Positions 23,485 to 35,391 of a stretch of 64,000 nt of DNA are shown here, piece after piece. How positions within the stretch are numbered: the stretch's first letter is position 1; every line of letters begins with the position of its first letter. The translations under genes and the position numbers were made by a program. Origin of the DNA: Roridomyces roridus (taxonomy: Eukaryota > Basidiomycota > Agaricomycetes > Agaricales > Mycenaceae); contig JARKIF010000010.1 in the NCBI GenBank assembly GCA_029378245.1, forward strand, positions 310,001 through 374,000. The letters are read 5' to 3'. Below the pieces are notes generated by a model. That model did not search any database. It saw only the letters and a list, made by a program, of their open reading frames with translations, and had not been told where the DNA came from.

Positions 23485-24433
23485 TCATTCGTCGAGGTCG
23501 TCCGAATCGACGTCGTCTTCGACCACGGCAGTCCTAGGCTTCGGTTCTACGCAGAAAGGTTAGAGGGGTGAAATGAGTGTAGATAAGTGCGCACGTCGTT
23601 TCGGTGGTCCCGTGAAGGAGAGTAGAGCGTCGTCGGCTGCATGTAGCGCTTCAGCCGTCCGAGCCTTGACGGCACGCCGCGCTTGCACGCGTACGGCGGC
23701 TCGGCCGTCATCCTCCTGCCCAGGTCCGTTCATAGCCTCCATTCGAGCTCGCACATTGGATAACATGCTGTCGATGAATGAGCATCGTGGCCTGGACCGA
23801 AGATTAGACTCACGTTGCGTCAATCAACGAATCGTCACAACAAGAACCCAGGATGGCAAGGACCGTCTGCCAACCTATCGGATTGATACGCTCCTGCATA
23901 CTCTGCGGTCGTGGTGGCGTGTGGTTGGCGATGAGCGCGAGGACGGCGGAGAGGAAGTTGGAAGCGGATTGAGTTACGTGGGGCAAGTAAGACGGGTCGA
24001 GGTCGTCGTCGTCGTCATCTGGACTCTCCCTCTCTTTCAAGGAAGCCCGCACCAGCGCCTCTAGCTCATCTGCGAGACCCCATTCAGGGACGGTGATGTC
24101 GTTGACTAGGAGTGGCCATCTCGTCCATGTATCGCGTTTCCGTTTCCTGTGTCTCCTTTTAGCTGGTTCTGCTTCGTCGGGTTGCGGGGCGGCTTCTTCT
24201 TGCTCTACAGGTTGAGAGCCATCCTTGTTCAATCTAGCGCGTTTCCGAGGCGGTTCACGAGCAATGTCATTCGCAACCTCGAGTGGATCGTTGAATTGGA
24301 GAGCGCGGAGGAGGGACGAGTATTCCGTGAGCTCGTGGTGCAGAGACGCGGGAACGCGCTCGCGTTTGGCCATCTCGTGACGGAGGAGCAACTGCCTGAT
24401 TGATTGTGGCTGTGATGAACTGGCAAGCAGCAA
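23485..24433 (-). CDS. Basic nuclear-type protein, weakly resembling Rrn9
   Basis: Three exons (24433-23814, 23767-23595, 23546-23485) with normal introns give 284 residues. I do not firmly recognise it. Visible features: an N-terminal helical part (ASLHHELTEYSSLLRALQ), a strongly basic segment with RKRARL and KRRHRKRKR that looks like a nuclear localisation signal, then RDTWTRWPL. The WTxWPL signature with basic residues before it resembles the Rrn9 family of RNA polymerase I initiation factors, hence the guess. An acidic run (five Asp) and an Asp/Glu-rich C-terminal end follow. The gene is divergent from the ribosomal protein gene eL41 with about 110 bases between starts, so the two may share a promoter, which would suit a role in ribosome production. 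The family assignment is inference. Confidence 0.6.
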
Positions 24434-24491
24434 AACAGCTCCATTGACACAAGGACAAATAAGCTCCCTCTCAGTTCTTCACTCCAACAAA

Positions 24492-24542
24492 GTATGTCTT
24501 CTCCGTCCCTCGTCGTTGTCGTCCGTGCTGACCAGTCGACAG
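24492..24542 (+). other. 5' UTR intron of the eL41 gene
   Basis: GTATGT at 24492 and CGACAG ending at 24542 delimit a 51-base intron that stops one base before the eL41 start codon. Introns next to the start codon are common in fungal ribosomal protein genes. Confidence 0.6.
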
Positions 24543-24543
24543 T

Positions 24544-24670
24544 ATGAGAGAGAAGTGGAAGAAGAAAAGGTCACGCAGACTCCGGCGCAAACGCAGAAAG
24601 ATGAGGGCCCGTTCCAGTGCGTAAATCTCGACCACTTTCCAGTCTCTTATTGACCTCCTCGCCAGAGTAA
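24544..24670 (+). CDS. RPL41: 60S ribosomal protein eL41
   Basis: Exons 24544-24616 and 24666-24670, with the intron at 24617-24665 (GTGCGT...GCCAG), encode exactly 25 residues: MREKWKKKRSRRLRRKRRKM followed by RARSK and TAA. This is the length and pattern of eL41, the smallest ribosomal protein, a single Arg/Lys-rich helix at the subunit interface. Splicing is needed for the final Lys, which is conserved in the family; unspliced reading gives SA and a stop. The gene is too short for ordinary ORF calling. It is divergent from the gene at 23485-24433, and an AATAAA at about 24904 could serve its 3' end. Identity is very likely. Confidence 0.93.
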
Positions 24671-24956
24671 ATGACCACCCGTGTGGGCCTGCGCTACGTC
24701 GATGTACCTGCCAACACCGCCGCGGACGAGCACCCATCCAACGACCATCACACGACATGTGTCCTGTCCGCGCCTCGTCGCCGTGCCGCAAAAAAACTCA
24801 CCACGACTTTGTTCGCCTGTGTTCCCGACAGGTGTTCCTCAAGCTCCGTTGGACAAGTGAGATGGAGGGGTCGTAGGGTCACTTACAAAATATTCTTGAC
24901 ACGAATAAAAACTCTTAACCAGCCTTCCTTGAGTGATTTAAGATATACATGTCCCA

Positions 24957-26330
24957 CTACGCGTCCAAATCAGAAATCTTGTCCACCAATTCCACTTCGA
25001 CCGAAAGCCACTCGCGCCGAAACAACTCGGGACAAAGCCTGAACTTGGGCACTTGTTCCTCTTGCTCTTGTTTCCACCTCGCAATCTCCCTCACAGCCTT
25101 GTCCGTTTCCTCCAACTCTCGTTTGCGCGGCCAGAGCACGATCGTTTGCAAAGATGGCCACGGCAACGAGCTGCGACCGAGTGTTTCTCGGAGGATGCGG
25201 GGTGTGAAGCACTGGTAGACGAGGGTCAAGGAGGAGAGGGCTGGGAAGAGGTGCACGGGAGGGGCCGATATCCTGATGTCCTCGTCGTCCAGACCCCAGT
25301 CTTCTTCGAGTTGCCTGCAAACTCTCAGGTCGTCCTTTGACCGGGTGACAAACGACAGGGAGGTCAGTGCGGGGAACCTCAACGGTTGGTTTGTCGAATT
25401 GAAGAGCAGCGCGATTTGGTCGCCATGCGTTCCGTGGAGGTCGAGGTGCGTTAGCGCGGGGGTGTTGAAGGACGAGAAGATTCGGAGGAGGGCGGCCGTG
25501 TCAGGGCCCGAGTCGTCTATGATCTTCAACTGCAGATACGTGAGGCAGTTGGAGACGATCCCGTGCTCGTACGAATAGTACAGCTCCTTGAGGTCGGCGC
25601 GGAGATGCGTCAAGGCGGGAAGCTGGATAGTTACGTCCTCGAAGATATCTGAGTCGGGGTCGACGAGTGCAGCGCCATGCCTCAGCTCGACGCGCGTGAG
25701 TGTGCTCATCCACGGCGCGTGCGAACCAAGTGAGCATCGGGTCAACGCCAACGAGCAAAGTCGGGGTGCTTCAAAGGCGAAGAAGTGCTCGAGCAGATCG
25801 TAGTTGGTGTGGCTGCCAAACATTTCGCTCAAACCCTCGAGCTCAAAGTGCTGCAGACATGGGAAATGCACGGGAGGCCCGAGAGGAGCATCCAGTGGCC
25901 ATTCAAGTTGGATGATTCTCAGACTGGCGAGTGCCGTCTTCAAGTCAAAGTACGACTCGAACTCGATGTATAGCCGCGTTATCCGCGTTATATGCGGGGT
26001 AAGATGCGAGTCCACCGCCTCCCTGCTAGTGCTTTCGCTGTGATGCACATCCAGAGTGATCGATATTTTTTGCGTCGCAGACCGCTCCAAGTAGAGGCGA
26101 GATAGATTTATCGAGTCTTGGCTGGAAAGGTCGACGTGCACGCGCGTCCAGAGTTCGGGCGCGCTGGTTATGGCGTGTCGGAAACGACGGCAGAGTTGAG
26201 ACAGTGCTAGTTCGGTCGTGAAGAGATCGTCGGGCTGGGACTCCCAATCGGCTCTTTGCCCAGCGACTGCGATTTCCACGAGAATCTCGTTGGGAAGACG
26301 AAGGATTGGGGGTTCCTGGGTCAAGGACAC
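24957..26330 (-). CDS. F-box/LRR-type protein
   Basis: An intronless 457-residue frame. The start MSLTQEPPILRLPNEILVEI is a classic fungal F-box N-terminus, followed by LSQLCRRFRHAITSAPELWT, the second F-box helix with the conserved Leu-Cys-Arg-Phe-Arg and Pro-x-Leu-Trp. Irregular leucine-rich segments follow (LTHLRADLKELYY, ALTHLDLHGTHGDQIALLF) and the frame ends without further domain. F-box proteins bind Skp1 and bring targets to SCF ubiquitin ligases; this C-terminal LRR part would choose the target. It is a paralogue of the gene at 37455-38815; both share FPALSSLTLxxQCFT and a GDQIxLLFN block. It converges with eL41. No intron is seen, unlike its relative, which has one 50-base intron at the N-terminus. 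Confidence 0.8.
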   Translation of the reverse strand: MSLTQEPPILRLPNEILVEIAVAGQRADWESQPDDLFTTELALSQLCRRFRHAITSAPELWTRVHVDLSSQDSINLSRLYLERSATQKISITLDVHHSESTSREAVDSHLTPHITRITRLYIEFESYFDLKTALASLRIIQLEWPLDAPLGPPVHFPCLQHFELEGLSEMFGSHTNYDLLEHFFAFEAPRLCSLALTRCSLGSHAPWMSTLTRVELRHGAALVDPDSDIFEDVTIQLPALTHLRADLKELYYSYEHGIVSNCLTYLQLKIIDDSGPDTAALLRIFSSFNTPALTHLDLHGTHGDQIALLFNSTNQPLRFPALTSLSFVTRSKDDLRVCRQLEEDWGLDDEDIRISAPPVHLFPALSSLTLVYQCFTPRILRETLGRSSLPWPSLQTIVLWPRKRELEETDKAVREIARWKQEQEEQVPKFRLCPELFRREWLSVEVELVDKISDLDA

Positions 26331-26816
26331 GTTGAACAGGAGGAAGGAGGCAAAGTCCCCAAATGGAAGGCAGAAAGATTGGATTTTTCTTATCTAAGTA
26401 ACACGAGATTCTTTGAAGACTCTACAGGCCCTGCAACCTCTTCGACACGACGCGCAATCGCGGAAGAGCAAGCTCCAAAACCTCCCCACCCTCGACCTCC
26501 CGGTGCACCTCCTCCACGTCTCGCTCCAGCGGCAACAACAAGCGGCGAACAGGCTCGAATACTTCTATGAGAACTCGGGCGGCGTATGTAGCATTGCTGG
26601 ATGAGAGTCAAAGAGCACATGGTACGGTGAATGCGGGCATTGCATACTTCCGAGCCGGACCGAAACCCATGTGTGTAGACCAAAAGTTCTAGACCGCGAC
26701 AGAGATCACCACCGTCTGCACGCGGGGACTCGAGAGGATAATCCTGCACGTCCAAGAGCAGGGATGTCTAGTCGCTGTGCGTACCGTGAAGGTGAGGGAG
26801 GGTGTGTTGAAGGTAC
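26331..26816. other. Nothing firmly supported
   Basis: A 63-codon plus frame (26413-26604) looks protein-like (LPVHLLHVSLQRQQQAANRL) but I find no partner exons or known domain. Confidence 0.35.
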
Positions 26817-27057
26817 TGTACCATTTCGATCAATTCGAAAGGTCACAAGTCACAACCCATTTTTCATACGCAAATTTTCGTATGTCACAGGGTCACAAGC
26901 AATTTTCTCGCTCTGCCGAGGCCTGCCGGTGCTTGCCGAGGCCTGATGGCGGATCAAATTCCCATTTTTGGACATGCCGGCCGTCGGCTACGAAAGCAAA
27001 CATTCGTATGAAAAGTCACACCTCAAAGTGCCATTCGAATTGATCGAAATGGTACAG
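26817..27057. mobile_element. MITE with TA target duplication
   Basis: A 241-base unit starts CTGTACCATTTCGATCAATT and ends with the exact reverse complement of this, AATTGATCGAAATGGTACAG. The terminal inverted repeats are at least 24 bases long and imperfect beyond. TA dinucleotides flank both sides (26815-26816 and 27058-27059), the target duplication of Tc1/mariner-type elements. The interior has no coding capacity and holds a short direct repeat of CGAGGCCTG and an inner inverted pair TCATACG/CGTATGA. I infer a non-autonomous derivative moved in trans. Confidence 0.85.
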
Positions 27058-27059
27058 TA

Positions 27060-29295
27060 AGTAATGCCTGCGACGGATGACCAGAAAGTTGGTCCAGGGC
27101 CTCAGGAGATGTCGGAGCTGCAGTCCTGGACTATCCAGCATACTGAATCTTGACGAGAGTATTGGAGCCCGAGTTAGAACGCCGAGTGTGGGCCCAACAC
27201 GGGGCCTTTTCGATCTCGAATAGTCACAGTAATGTCTCCAAGGCTTGAGCACTGCGAAATACCATCAAGGTGGAGCAAGAGGGACGGAAACCGCGTTCTG
27301 GGTCCGATTTGACGGGGAAAGCGTGCAGTCCACACGTCGCAGGAATATTTATTGCTCGAGGCACTAGCATCCTTCTCGAGAGGGATTGGGTTGGATGAAG
27401 CTGCAGACTGGGGAGAAATTACATTGGTCGTGAATCTTGTCAGCAGTTTCTGCCATGAGTTTGTTGGGAAGCATGAGGCCCGAGGACTTGGTCAGCCATG
27501 AAAGTCGAGAACAAGAACAAAATGAATTGATGCGCCATCAATTCTCCTAAACTTGAACTTCCATGTCGTCCTTCGAAAATGCTTCGCTCAGATTCCAAGC
27601 ACTCAAGGGAATATACCGCGAAATTGACATTGAATCTTTCTCGGGACTGTCAGGAGCTCAGGCTTGGATCGACATTCTTCCTGGAGCGCTATCACCTCCC
27701 TCATGATCGCCCACTCTATGCCACCGTGTACCTGGGAATGTCGGACAAGTGGCGCGACACTGTGTATGATTCAGCTCTCGTCAGTGTTGCAGACTAGAGG
27801 CTAGAGCGACCGAAACTCTCCGACGGCTCGCTTGGTAACTATCCGGGCGCCAACACTACTCCTTCGGAGCATTTCCGCCGAGACGCAGCTATATAATCTG
27901 AGGGAAAACTTAAACCGCGGTGTCTTCCATTAAGCGTGTAACCCGGGCCCAGGGCACCCTCATGCTCACGCCGTCGACTGGAAACTGTCAGATTTGATTC
28001 TTGTCGATCCGTGGAGGTTTTCCCTGCTCGAAAATGCAGGTATTGGCAATCTACGGTATGTACAAACTCTCATTGAATGCTCATTAATGTCTGGAACACG
28101 CAGGCACTCATTTTGTGGTGTTGATAGATAAGCTCGTCATACACAGCCACATGCACATCTTCTGCTTCCTCTTGGCGCGTTGCAACTCGCGTCGAGCTCC
28201 TCTTCTATCGGTCACAGGGTCGTTCCCTTCACAAGAGCTAAAACCTCGGCTGGGCATTATTATTAGACGTTACATTTCGCAGCAACGCGGGCTTTGGCGT
28301 TTCCGGACTCGGACACCCTTGGGCTCTAATTTCTCAAGCCTCGCTTCGCTTTCCGCCCGAAGGAGTTGCATGTCTACAGCTCCCAGCGCTCTCTTGGAAC
28401 GAGCCACACTGATCGGAGTCCATCCACTTCCATGTAGCCAATTCCACTCTTTTCCGAGTTGCGTGGTTATCCATCACAATTCATTGTCTCTCCGCCTGCG
28501 GATTCTCCCCCAATTCCACCTCACCTCCCCTCTTCCAAGGCACCACCGCAGACAACTCTCCTGATTTCCAAATCAAAAGGCTATCAAGTGATCTCAAACA
28601 ACTCGACATATCGACATGAAATTCACATGAGCTCGCGTACGAGGAACAGAGACCAGGCGGCGGTAGCGGATATCTCCCCTCGCAAAGGAACCTTCCGCGC
28701 GGGATTTTAGCGTCTCCTCGGACACGGTTTGGACGGGAATTTGTATGAAATTTGGCGCTGATTCCAATCTCCATGTAGGGAAATCTTGTCTAGAGATAGG
28801 GCTGTAATTCAAGGGAGCACACAACGGACCTCGGGCCTATTTAAAACGGGCGATGGTGGAGGATGGTGATTGGACGTAAGGGCGATGGGGTGACATGACG
28901 GGGTAAATATACATGCTGCTGAGCCGGCGGAAGGGTCGATCTTGCGATCTGCCTCCATGTATGCTTTTGTCTCCTACCATATTTTTTTCTTCTCGAGAGA
29001 GGCTTGCGAGGGCTTTGCAGTACTTGCAAGCGCCCACTGGCCGCATAAGGCCCTTGCAAGGCGGTGCGCCACGTGACCCACCTCATACGAAACCTCTTGC
29101 CTGGCTCGAGTGTTGATTTCTGCGTGGATTCGGGAGTCGCGGAAAGGCTCCGACCAAGTCCAGCGAAAACTCAGGCACAGCTCTTGTCCATCACTATACC
29201 CCGCTTGGACCGCCCCGCGTAAGCTTCTTATCCGTTCCCCCCATCATCTCCCGTCCCCTCCCTCATTATGCTTTTCGATAGCTGGGCTCCCCACG
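27060..29295. other. Gene-free stretch upstream of SNF5
   Basis: Frames here (27579-27797 and 28115-28564, plus) have no recognisable domain. The last 300 bases, CT-rich and ending at the SNF5 start, are probably its promoter and 5' UTR. Confidence 0.45.
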
Positions 29296-32200
29296 ATGTA
29301 TTCAGACATGGGTTCCAACGCGCCTGGCGCGTACCCTCCCTTTGCCCTCCAGGGGGCTTCCCAGCAGGGCATCAACCCCGCCATGCTCGCGTCCTTCAAT
29401 CGTCAGCAACAAGGAGGACCAAGTCAGTTTTCCGGCGGCGGCGGAGGAATCAGCCCTGCCCAGTTGCTCAACGGTGGTGGTGGGATGGGCGGCGGAGGCA
29501 TGATGAACCAGAACCAAATGCTACTTCAGCAACAACAACAGCAGCAGCAGCAAATGCTGATGATGAATGGCGGCGGACTCAACCCTTCCTCACTCTCTGG
29601 TGGCGTCAACGGCATGCACGGCGGTGGCATGAATCCTGCTGCCCTCATGAACAACGGTGGCATGCAGCAGTCGCAGATGCCCCAGATGACACCGCAGCTG
29701 CTCGCCGCCAGCGGGATTTCACGTGAACAAGTCGCTGCAATGTCCCTTTCCGAACGGCATGCGGCCATGAAAACCGTTATGGAGACTGCGCGCAACCAGA
29801 TGGTTCAGCAACGGATGGTTCAGCACCAACAACAGCAGCAGCAGTTTCCTGCCGACCAAGGTGGATTCTTTGATCGTCCTGGGAGCGCGATGGGGATGAG
29901 GATGGGTGGAGGAGGAGGAGGAGGTGGAGGTGGAGGAGGAGGAGGAATGGGCATGAACATGGGCATGAATATGGGTATGAACATGATGCCTCAGAGACCG
30001 GGTATGATGCGCAACGACAGCTCCCTGGACGGTATGCAGGGCTTCGACGGTACTGGCGGCATGGGCATGGGCATGAACATGGGTATGAACATGGGCATGA
30101 ACATGAACATGGGCGCCAACATGGGAATGGGGATGGGAGGAGGAGGAGGAGGAACGATGGGAATGGGGCCGCCGCAAACGCCCAGTCGCTCGACTAGCCT
30201 CGGTGCTGGCGATTTTCTTCCTCAGCAGCAGAACGGGTTTCCAATTGGCAAACCCAGCCCCGGCTTCAGTCCTGGCTTTACACCCCAGCAGAATGTACCG
30301 CAAGGTTCACCTCCGCCCGGCTCCCCATACAACATCGCTAAACGAAAGTTGGAGCCGCAGTCGCCCCGTATCGGCGGCATGGGTCCTCCACCCATCATGC
30401 GCTCCATGTCCGGTACCGAAATGAACGGATTCCCTCGCCCGCCATCATCCAATGGAACACCTCAGCGCCAGACGTCGTTTCCTCCTTCTGGCGCGCAAAC
30501 CCCGCAACGTCAGCCTAGCATGCCGCGTTCGATGTCTCCCGTCAAACAGGAGGGTCCTGCAATTCCCCAGATAACGGCGATGACCGCAGCCTCGCTACCG
30601 AACATCCCTCCACCGTCCATACCACCTCCCCCTCCCATCATCCCTTCGCTGCCGCCGCTCCCTGCGTCCGTGAAACTTAACCCTGCAATTACTCGTGTTA
30701 CTGTAGTACCGCTTGCTGGGTCGCAGACTGCCATCCCTCTCATGAGCTCTGAGGAGATAGCGCAAGTGGACGTGTGGAGGAAAGTGGACACCAAGTATGA
30801 GCAGGTTTACCGCGATATGAAGACTCGGATGGGCAACGAGTTTTCGGACATGGTGGGACAGAGGAGCGTACCGTGGTGGGAGAAGGGCACGCTTGCTTTC
30901 AATGCGAGTCGTTTCATTGCGGGACGTCAGGGCTTTGAAATGCGGTATCCTCATCGGAGGAGGGATAGGGATTCTAGTCGTCGGAAGGGCGCGCGAAGGG
31001 AAGGGATTCGGCTGTGCGTATCTTTTTTTTCGAGTATATTGGACTGTTGGCTGAATTTACTTTAGACCGCGCAAGATCGACCCCGAGGACGCGAATCGTC
31101 CGGAGCAGCTTGTGCCTATCCGGCTCGAGTTTGATGTCGAGCATCACAAAATGCGGGATACGTTTGTCTGGAATCTGAATGGTAAGGGTATTCGCTTGGT
31201 AATTCGGCTTCGTCTGACGCGGTTTGTAGACCCTGTAATTAGTCCCGAGGACTTTGCGCAGACGGTGGTGGAGGATTACAAGCTCGCGCCAACGTACCAT
31301 TCGGTGATTGTCAAGACGATTCAGGATCAGTTGAGCGACTTTCGCGCTCACTCTGCCAACTATGACGGCGATAGTTGGGACGTTACTGTTACTGAAGATA
31401 CTCTAAAGCCGGGGGCGCTTGATGGTGAAAGTGCAGCCTGGTGGAGTGCATGGCGGAAGCGTCTGCGAACCGAGTACACGGCTGGGCGGCGCAAGGGATA
31501 CAAGCGCCGTAAAGTCGAGAGGGAGGACGATGACATGGACGAGGCGGATGAGCGCCCAATGTCGGTGGAAGAGTTTACATTCGACCGCAAGGCACTGCAA
31601 GACGACATGCGTGTTGTAATCCGGGTGGGCAATCATGTCTATTCCGTTACTCTCACTGACTGATACACAGCTCGATATCACTGTTGGGTCTATCAAACTG
31701 GACGACCAGTTTGAATGGGATCTGGAAAATGTCGAGGCGTCGCCTGAAGCATTCTCGGTGATTTATGCCAAGGAGCTAGGCCTTGGTGGGGAGTTCAAGT
31801 AAGTATCTAACCGCCGTTTTTGGGTTTGGAGGCTCCATCTCTTTTTTTCAAGAACTGCGATTGCGCATTCAATTCGCGAACAAGTGCAGGCCTATCAAAA
31901 ATCGCTCTTCCTTGTGGGACAGCCGACGGACGGTACTCCAGTACAAGATGAAGACCTCCGTAACTCGATATTGCCGAGTTTGTCCTCGGGCGCGCGTAGT
32001 CTGGATCAAGTGCCATCCTTTACTCCCCAACTCAACTATCTCAGCGATGGAGAGCTTGAGCGCAACGAGAAGGAGCGCGACAAGGACACGAACAAACGGA
32101 CGCGGAAGAAGACTCGAGGTGGGCGGCGCGGTGTTGCTTTGCCGGACCGTGAGCCTATCAGGACGTGCCGTACACCTGCGATGGGATTCCCCGAATTGGA

Positions 32201-33664
32201 TGCAGCGACGCTGGCTGCAGCTGCCGCGGTGAACGCGCCAACTTCCCGACGTGCGGCTGCAGCAGCAGCCTCGCTCACTATCGCCAACATGGTTGCGTCC
32301 GAAAACGGGGAGCGTGCCTACACACCGCTGCCAGCCGTCCCGCTGCCGCCTCCCCTCGTGATCAAGGAGAAGACGATAAAAGGCTTCTTCAAGGCTCCGT
32401 CTTACGATACTTCGATACTTCGTCCACGAGCACGGATTCGTGCTCCCATATCGTCTACCGCCGCGGACGTTTCCAAGTTACCTGCACCGCTTGAGAACGA
32501 CCCACCTCCGCCGCTTACTAGCACCGTCATGCCCCCGGAGAGTCGGTCGAGCAAGGGCGGTTTGCTCCCGAAACGTGGGAGGGACGATCGGGACAAGGAC
32601 ATTGTCGATGGCCAACGGCGAAACCTGATCAATGGCGTTTGGCACTGCTCAAACTGCGGCTGTCCTGAAAGTGTTGCAATTGGGAGGCGCAAGGGCCCAT
32701 TGGGCGAAAAGTCGCAATGTGGTACCTGTGGTATGTTTTTTCTGCGATGTTAATTAGGTTTTTGCATGTGCTGAAAGGAGGGCTAGGCAAATACTGGCAC
32801 AGGCACCGACGGCCACGGCCTGTGGAATACAATTCGGATTTGGAGTATCACACGAATTTGAAGCGGGAAGCCGAATATGCCAAGACGGTTGCTAAGCGTC
32901 GGGGAGGGGCTGCGGCTTTGCGAGCTCAAAGTTCAATCCCAGCGACGCCATCCCGACAATCGCCTCTCCGTGATCTGTCTCCCATCTCGGATGCGTCTAG
33001 TGTTGAGGAGACGCCGCTGGCGCAACAGGTCAAGGTTAATGGGACGACGAATCATAGCCAGCCATCGCCTTCACCGCCTCCTCCTGAAGTGGCTCCTGCT
33101 GTAATTGCGCCTGCTTCTATTCCGGCTGGACCTTCTACTTCACCTCCTGCTGCTGCCGCTGCTGCTCCAGTTCAGCCTCCGCCTCCGCCGGCCGAGACTG
33201 CATCCGTTGCACCGCCAGCGGCACCACCAGTCGTTCCTCCGGCCCCGCAATCAATACCGGCGCCACCTCCTCCTTCTGATGGGACCCAACAGACTGTTTG
33301 GGCAAGTTCACGCGATCGCGTTATCGTTTGCAGTAGCTGATCCTTTTATACAGCCTCCTCAGTGGCTTTCAAACGCACTGCAGGCGATGCAGGCAAAATG
33401 GGAGAATGACAAGTTTGAAATCACGCTCCGTAAAGTCAATCCGTCGAGTACGCCGGAATGGCGTATCAAGTGTTTGGACTGTCCTGGGAAGGTATGTATG
33501 CTGTTCCTGTCTATTCGTCGACTGAATGTCCGTTCTTCTAGTTGTACCAACCCGGACCTAACGAGACGCTATCGAATTATGAAGTGCATCTACGAAATCG
33601 GCTGCATCGGCAACGGGTGAATGATCGAATGGGAAATTCCAATTCGACCACCGCTGCCTCGTAG
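29296..33664 (+). CDS. SNF5: SNF5 (SMARCB1/INI1-type) subunit of SWI/SNF, with C-terminal GATA-like zinc finger
   Basis: Eight exons (29296-31013, 31066-31181, 31230-31624, 31671-31798, 31853-32730, 32787-33301, 33354-33491, 33542-33664) give 1336 residues. The first 480 residues are low complexity: Gly runs, Gln runs, tandem GMNM repeats and Pro-rich blocks. The SNF5 domain follows: PEQLVPIRLEFDVEHHKMRD, then FVWNLND, SPEDFAQTVVEDYKL, and a second repeat with LDITVGSIKLDDQFEWDLEN. Near the end is WHCSNCGCPES...CGTCGKYWHRHRR, a GATA-type C4 finger, followed by a Pro-rich tail. SNF5 is a core subunit linking SWI/SNF to the nucleosome. I start at MYSDMGSN because the in-frame upstream sequence has no similarity to anything expected. 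Intron 33302-33353 begins with GC (GCAAGT). Identity is sure; the exact ends of the low-complexity exons are less so. Confidence 0.93.
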
Positions 33665-34028
33665 GATGGGGACGAAATATACTCACTACTACTTACTTAC
33701 GACGACTTCTTTCTTTCTTTCTGCTATGTGCTTTTGTCTTGTTGTTATCTAGTACCTACAAAGCTCTGTATTGCTATGGATTATAAATTCTTTTTGGATT
33801 TTGAAGACTTTTGAGATGGGATCGGTGATGGAATCAACTCTTTCGTCCAGCGACCATGTTCTCTTGACTCTGGGGCGAGGACGGCTGAATCGACCGCCAC
33901 ATTCAAAGTTTTTTGGCCCTAGCTAAGGCCTCAACAACGGACGCCTTAGCCAATATCATTCGGCAAATACGCTCTACTACAAACGCGGGTAAGAGCGCCC
34001 GCCGCCCATTCAATTCAAATCTCCCTCC
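33665..34028. other. Intergenic, SNF5 3' region and acyltransferase promoter
   Basis: No frame of note. It is AT-rich with TATAAA-like and TTTTGG-rich stretches. Confidence 0.5.
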
Positions 34029-35391
34029 ATGACTGACTGGGACTTTTATCAGCTCAACGCACTCGACAGCGGTAACACCGAGGTCGCGTTTACCACTTCT
34101 TGGCTTGTTCAGGGCAGGATTGACCTTGAAAAGTTGTCGGCTGCGTTGGACGTTGTCACGGACCGGTGGAGACTATTGGCAGGGAGGTTGGAGCTGTCCG
34201 AAAATACCCTGCGTGTTCGGTTCCCCAGGGGCGACTTTCCCAAAGACTATCGACGCTATGCGCTCACTACGGCTGTGTCAAAGGGAGCGGTATCGGACTA
34301 TGTGACTCTGCCACTTCCAACCGTGTCGCCGCTGCCCCCACTCTCGTTATCCGTCCCGCCAGCGATGCCGACATCTGCTAGGGACTTTGCGAAGACTCAG
34401 CACCCTCTTATATCCATTCATATCACGACTTTGGAGGATTCTTCGCATTCGTTTGTTGGGTTTACCGTTCCCCACGGCGTGTTTGACGCTACTGGAACGG
34501 GGTTTGTGCATCGGGCGCTTGAGGCCCAGCTGCACGGTCGTGAATGGGAGCCGCCGGTGTATCCTTACGCCCTCAACCCGATTCTCGAGGCGCATACCGT
34601 CCAGCCGTTGTCGACGTCGTTTTACTCCAAGTTCAAGACCGCTTTTGAATTCATTGGCCGCATGTTTTACGATACGTACTGGGACAAGGTGAAGCTTCAC
34701 CTTGTCGTGGTCCCTGAAGCCGTCCACCTTGGCTTGGTCAAGCAAGTTCGCGACTCGCTGGATATCCCGGTCGGAGCTTCTGACGTGCTCGCCGCGTGGT
34801 TGTTCAAGGTGGATATTCCGGTTGCCTGGGAGAGTCAAACTGATGTTTTTTGCGCAGACCATGTATTCCAATGGAGCACCTGCCAGCCGTACCGTCCAAT
34901 TCGTCACCTTCTGCTCGTTCCGGTCATTCATCCCTGACCTCGCCACGTATCCACACAACGCCTTCGTGCGAGCCTTTTGCCCACAAACCACTGTCGGCGA
35001 ACTCGTTCAACGGTCCCTCGCTGAGATCGCTGTCCTCATCTACGAGTCCCGCCAAGCTCTGGGTATGAAGGACGTCCTGGCAGCGCACGACGAGCTCGTC
35101 AGCGGCAGCCTCCTTGACATGCTCAGCCAAGGAGGAGACCGACGAGGTGCTGACGAGATTTTTTGGGTCAACAATTGTTCGGCTGCGAAGGCCACCGAGT
35201 TGAATTGGCCGGGTGTGGAAAAGGTCGAGTGGGCCAGCCGGTACATGTTGAACGGGGTTCCGTTTCAGATGGCTAATTTCTGGACTATTATGGGGAGGCT
35301 TGACGGGGACTTGATGATTCATATCGCCGAGTCGAAGGAGAAGCTCGCTTTGATCGAGGGTGAGATTCGAAGACTGGCGGCGAAGAAATAA
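34029..35391 (+). CDS. BAHD-like acyltransferase,int
   Basis: Exons 34029-34808 and 34858-35391, with intron GTGGAT...TGCGCAG, give 437 residues, close to the usual 430 to 480 of the family. The start is MTDWDFYQLNALDSGNTEV. The catalytic HxxxD motif is complete: PHGVFDATG, with His149 and Asp153. ...GASDVLAAWLFK at the exon end corresponds to the family's second-domain entry. The enzyme should transfer an acyl group from CoA to an oxygen or nitrogen of a small molecule; the substrate cannot be told. The DFGWG structural motif of plant BAHDs is not obvious, as in many fungal members. This is the only copy in the window with His in the motif and no frame damage, so it is the likely functional reference for the broken paralogues at 15 kb, 41 kb and 46 kb. 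It is intact and probably expressed. Confidence 0.82.

Noticed and set aside
29719..30303. A 194-codon minus frame opposite SNF5, rich in His and Ser
   Set aside because: It is the reverse reading of the Met/Gly/Gln repeats of SNF5; its composition is explained entirely by that.
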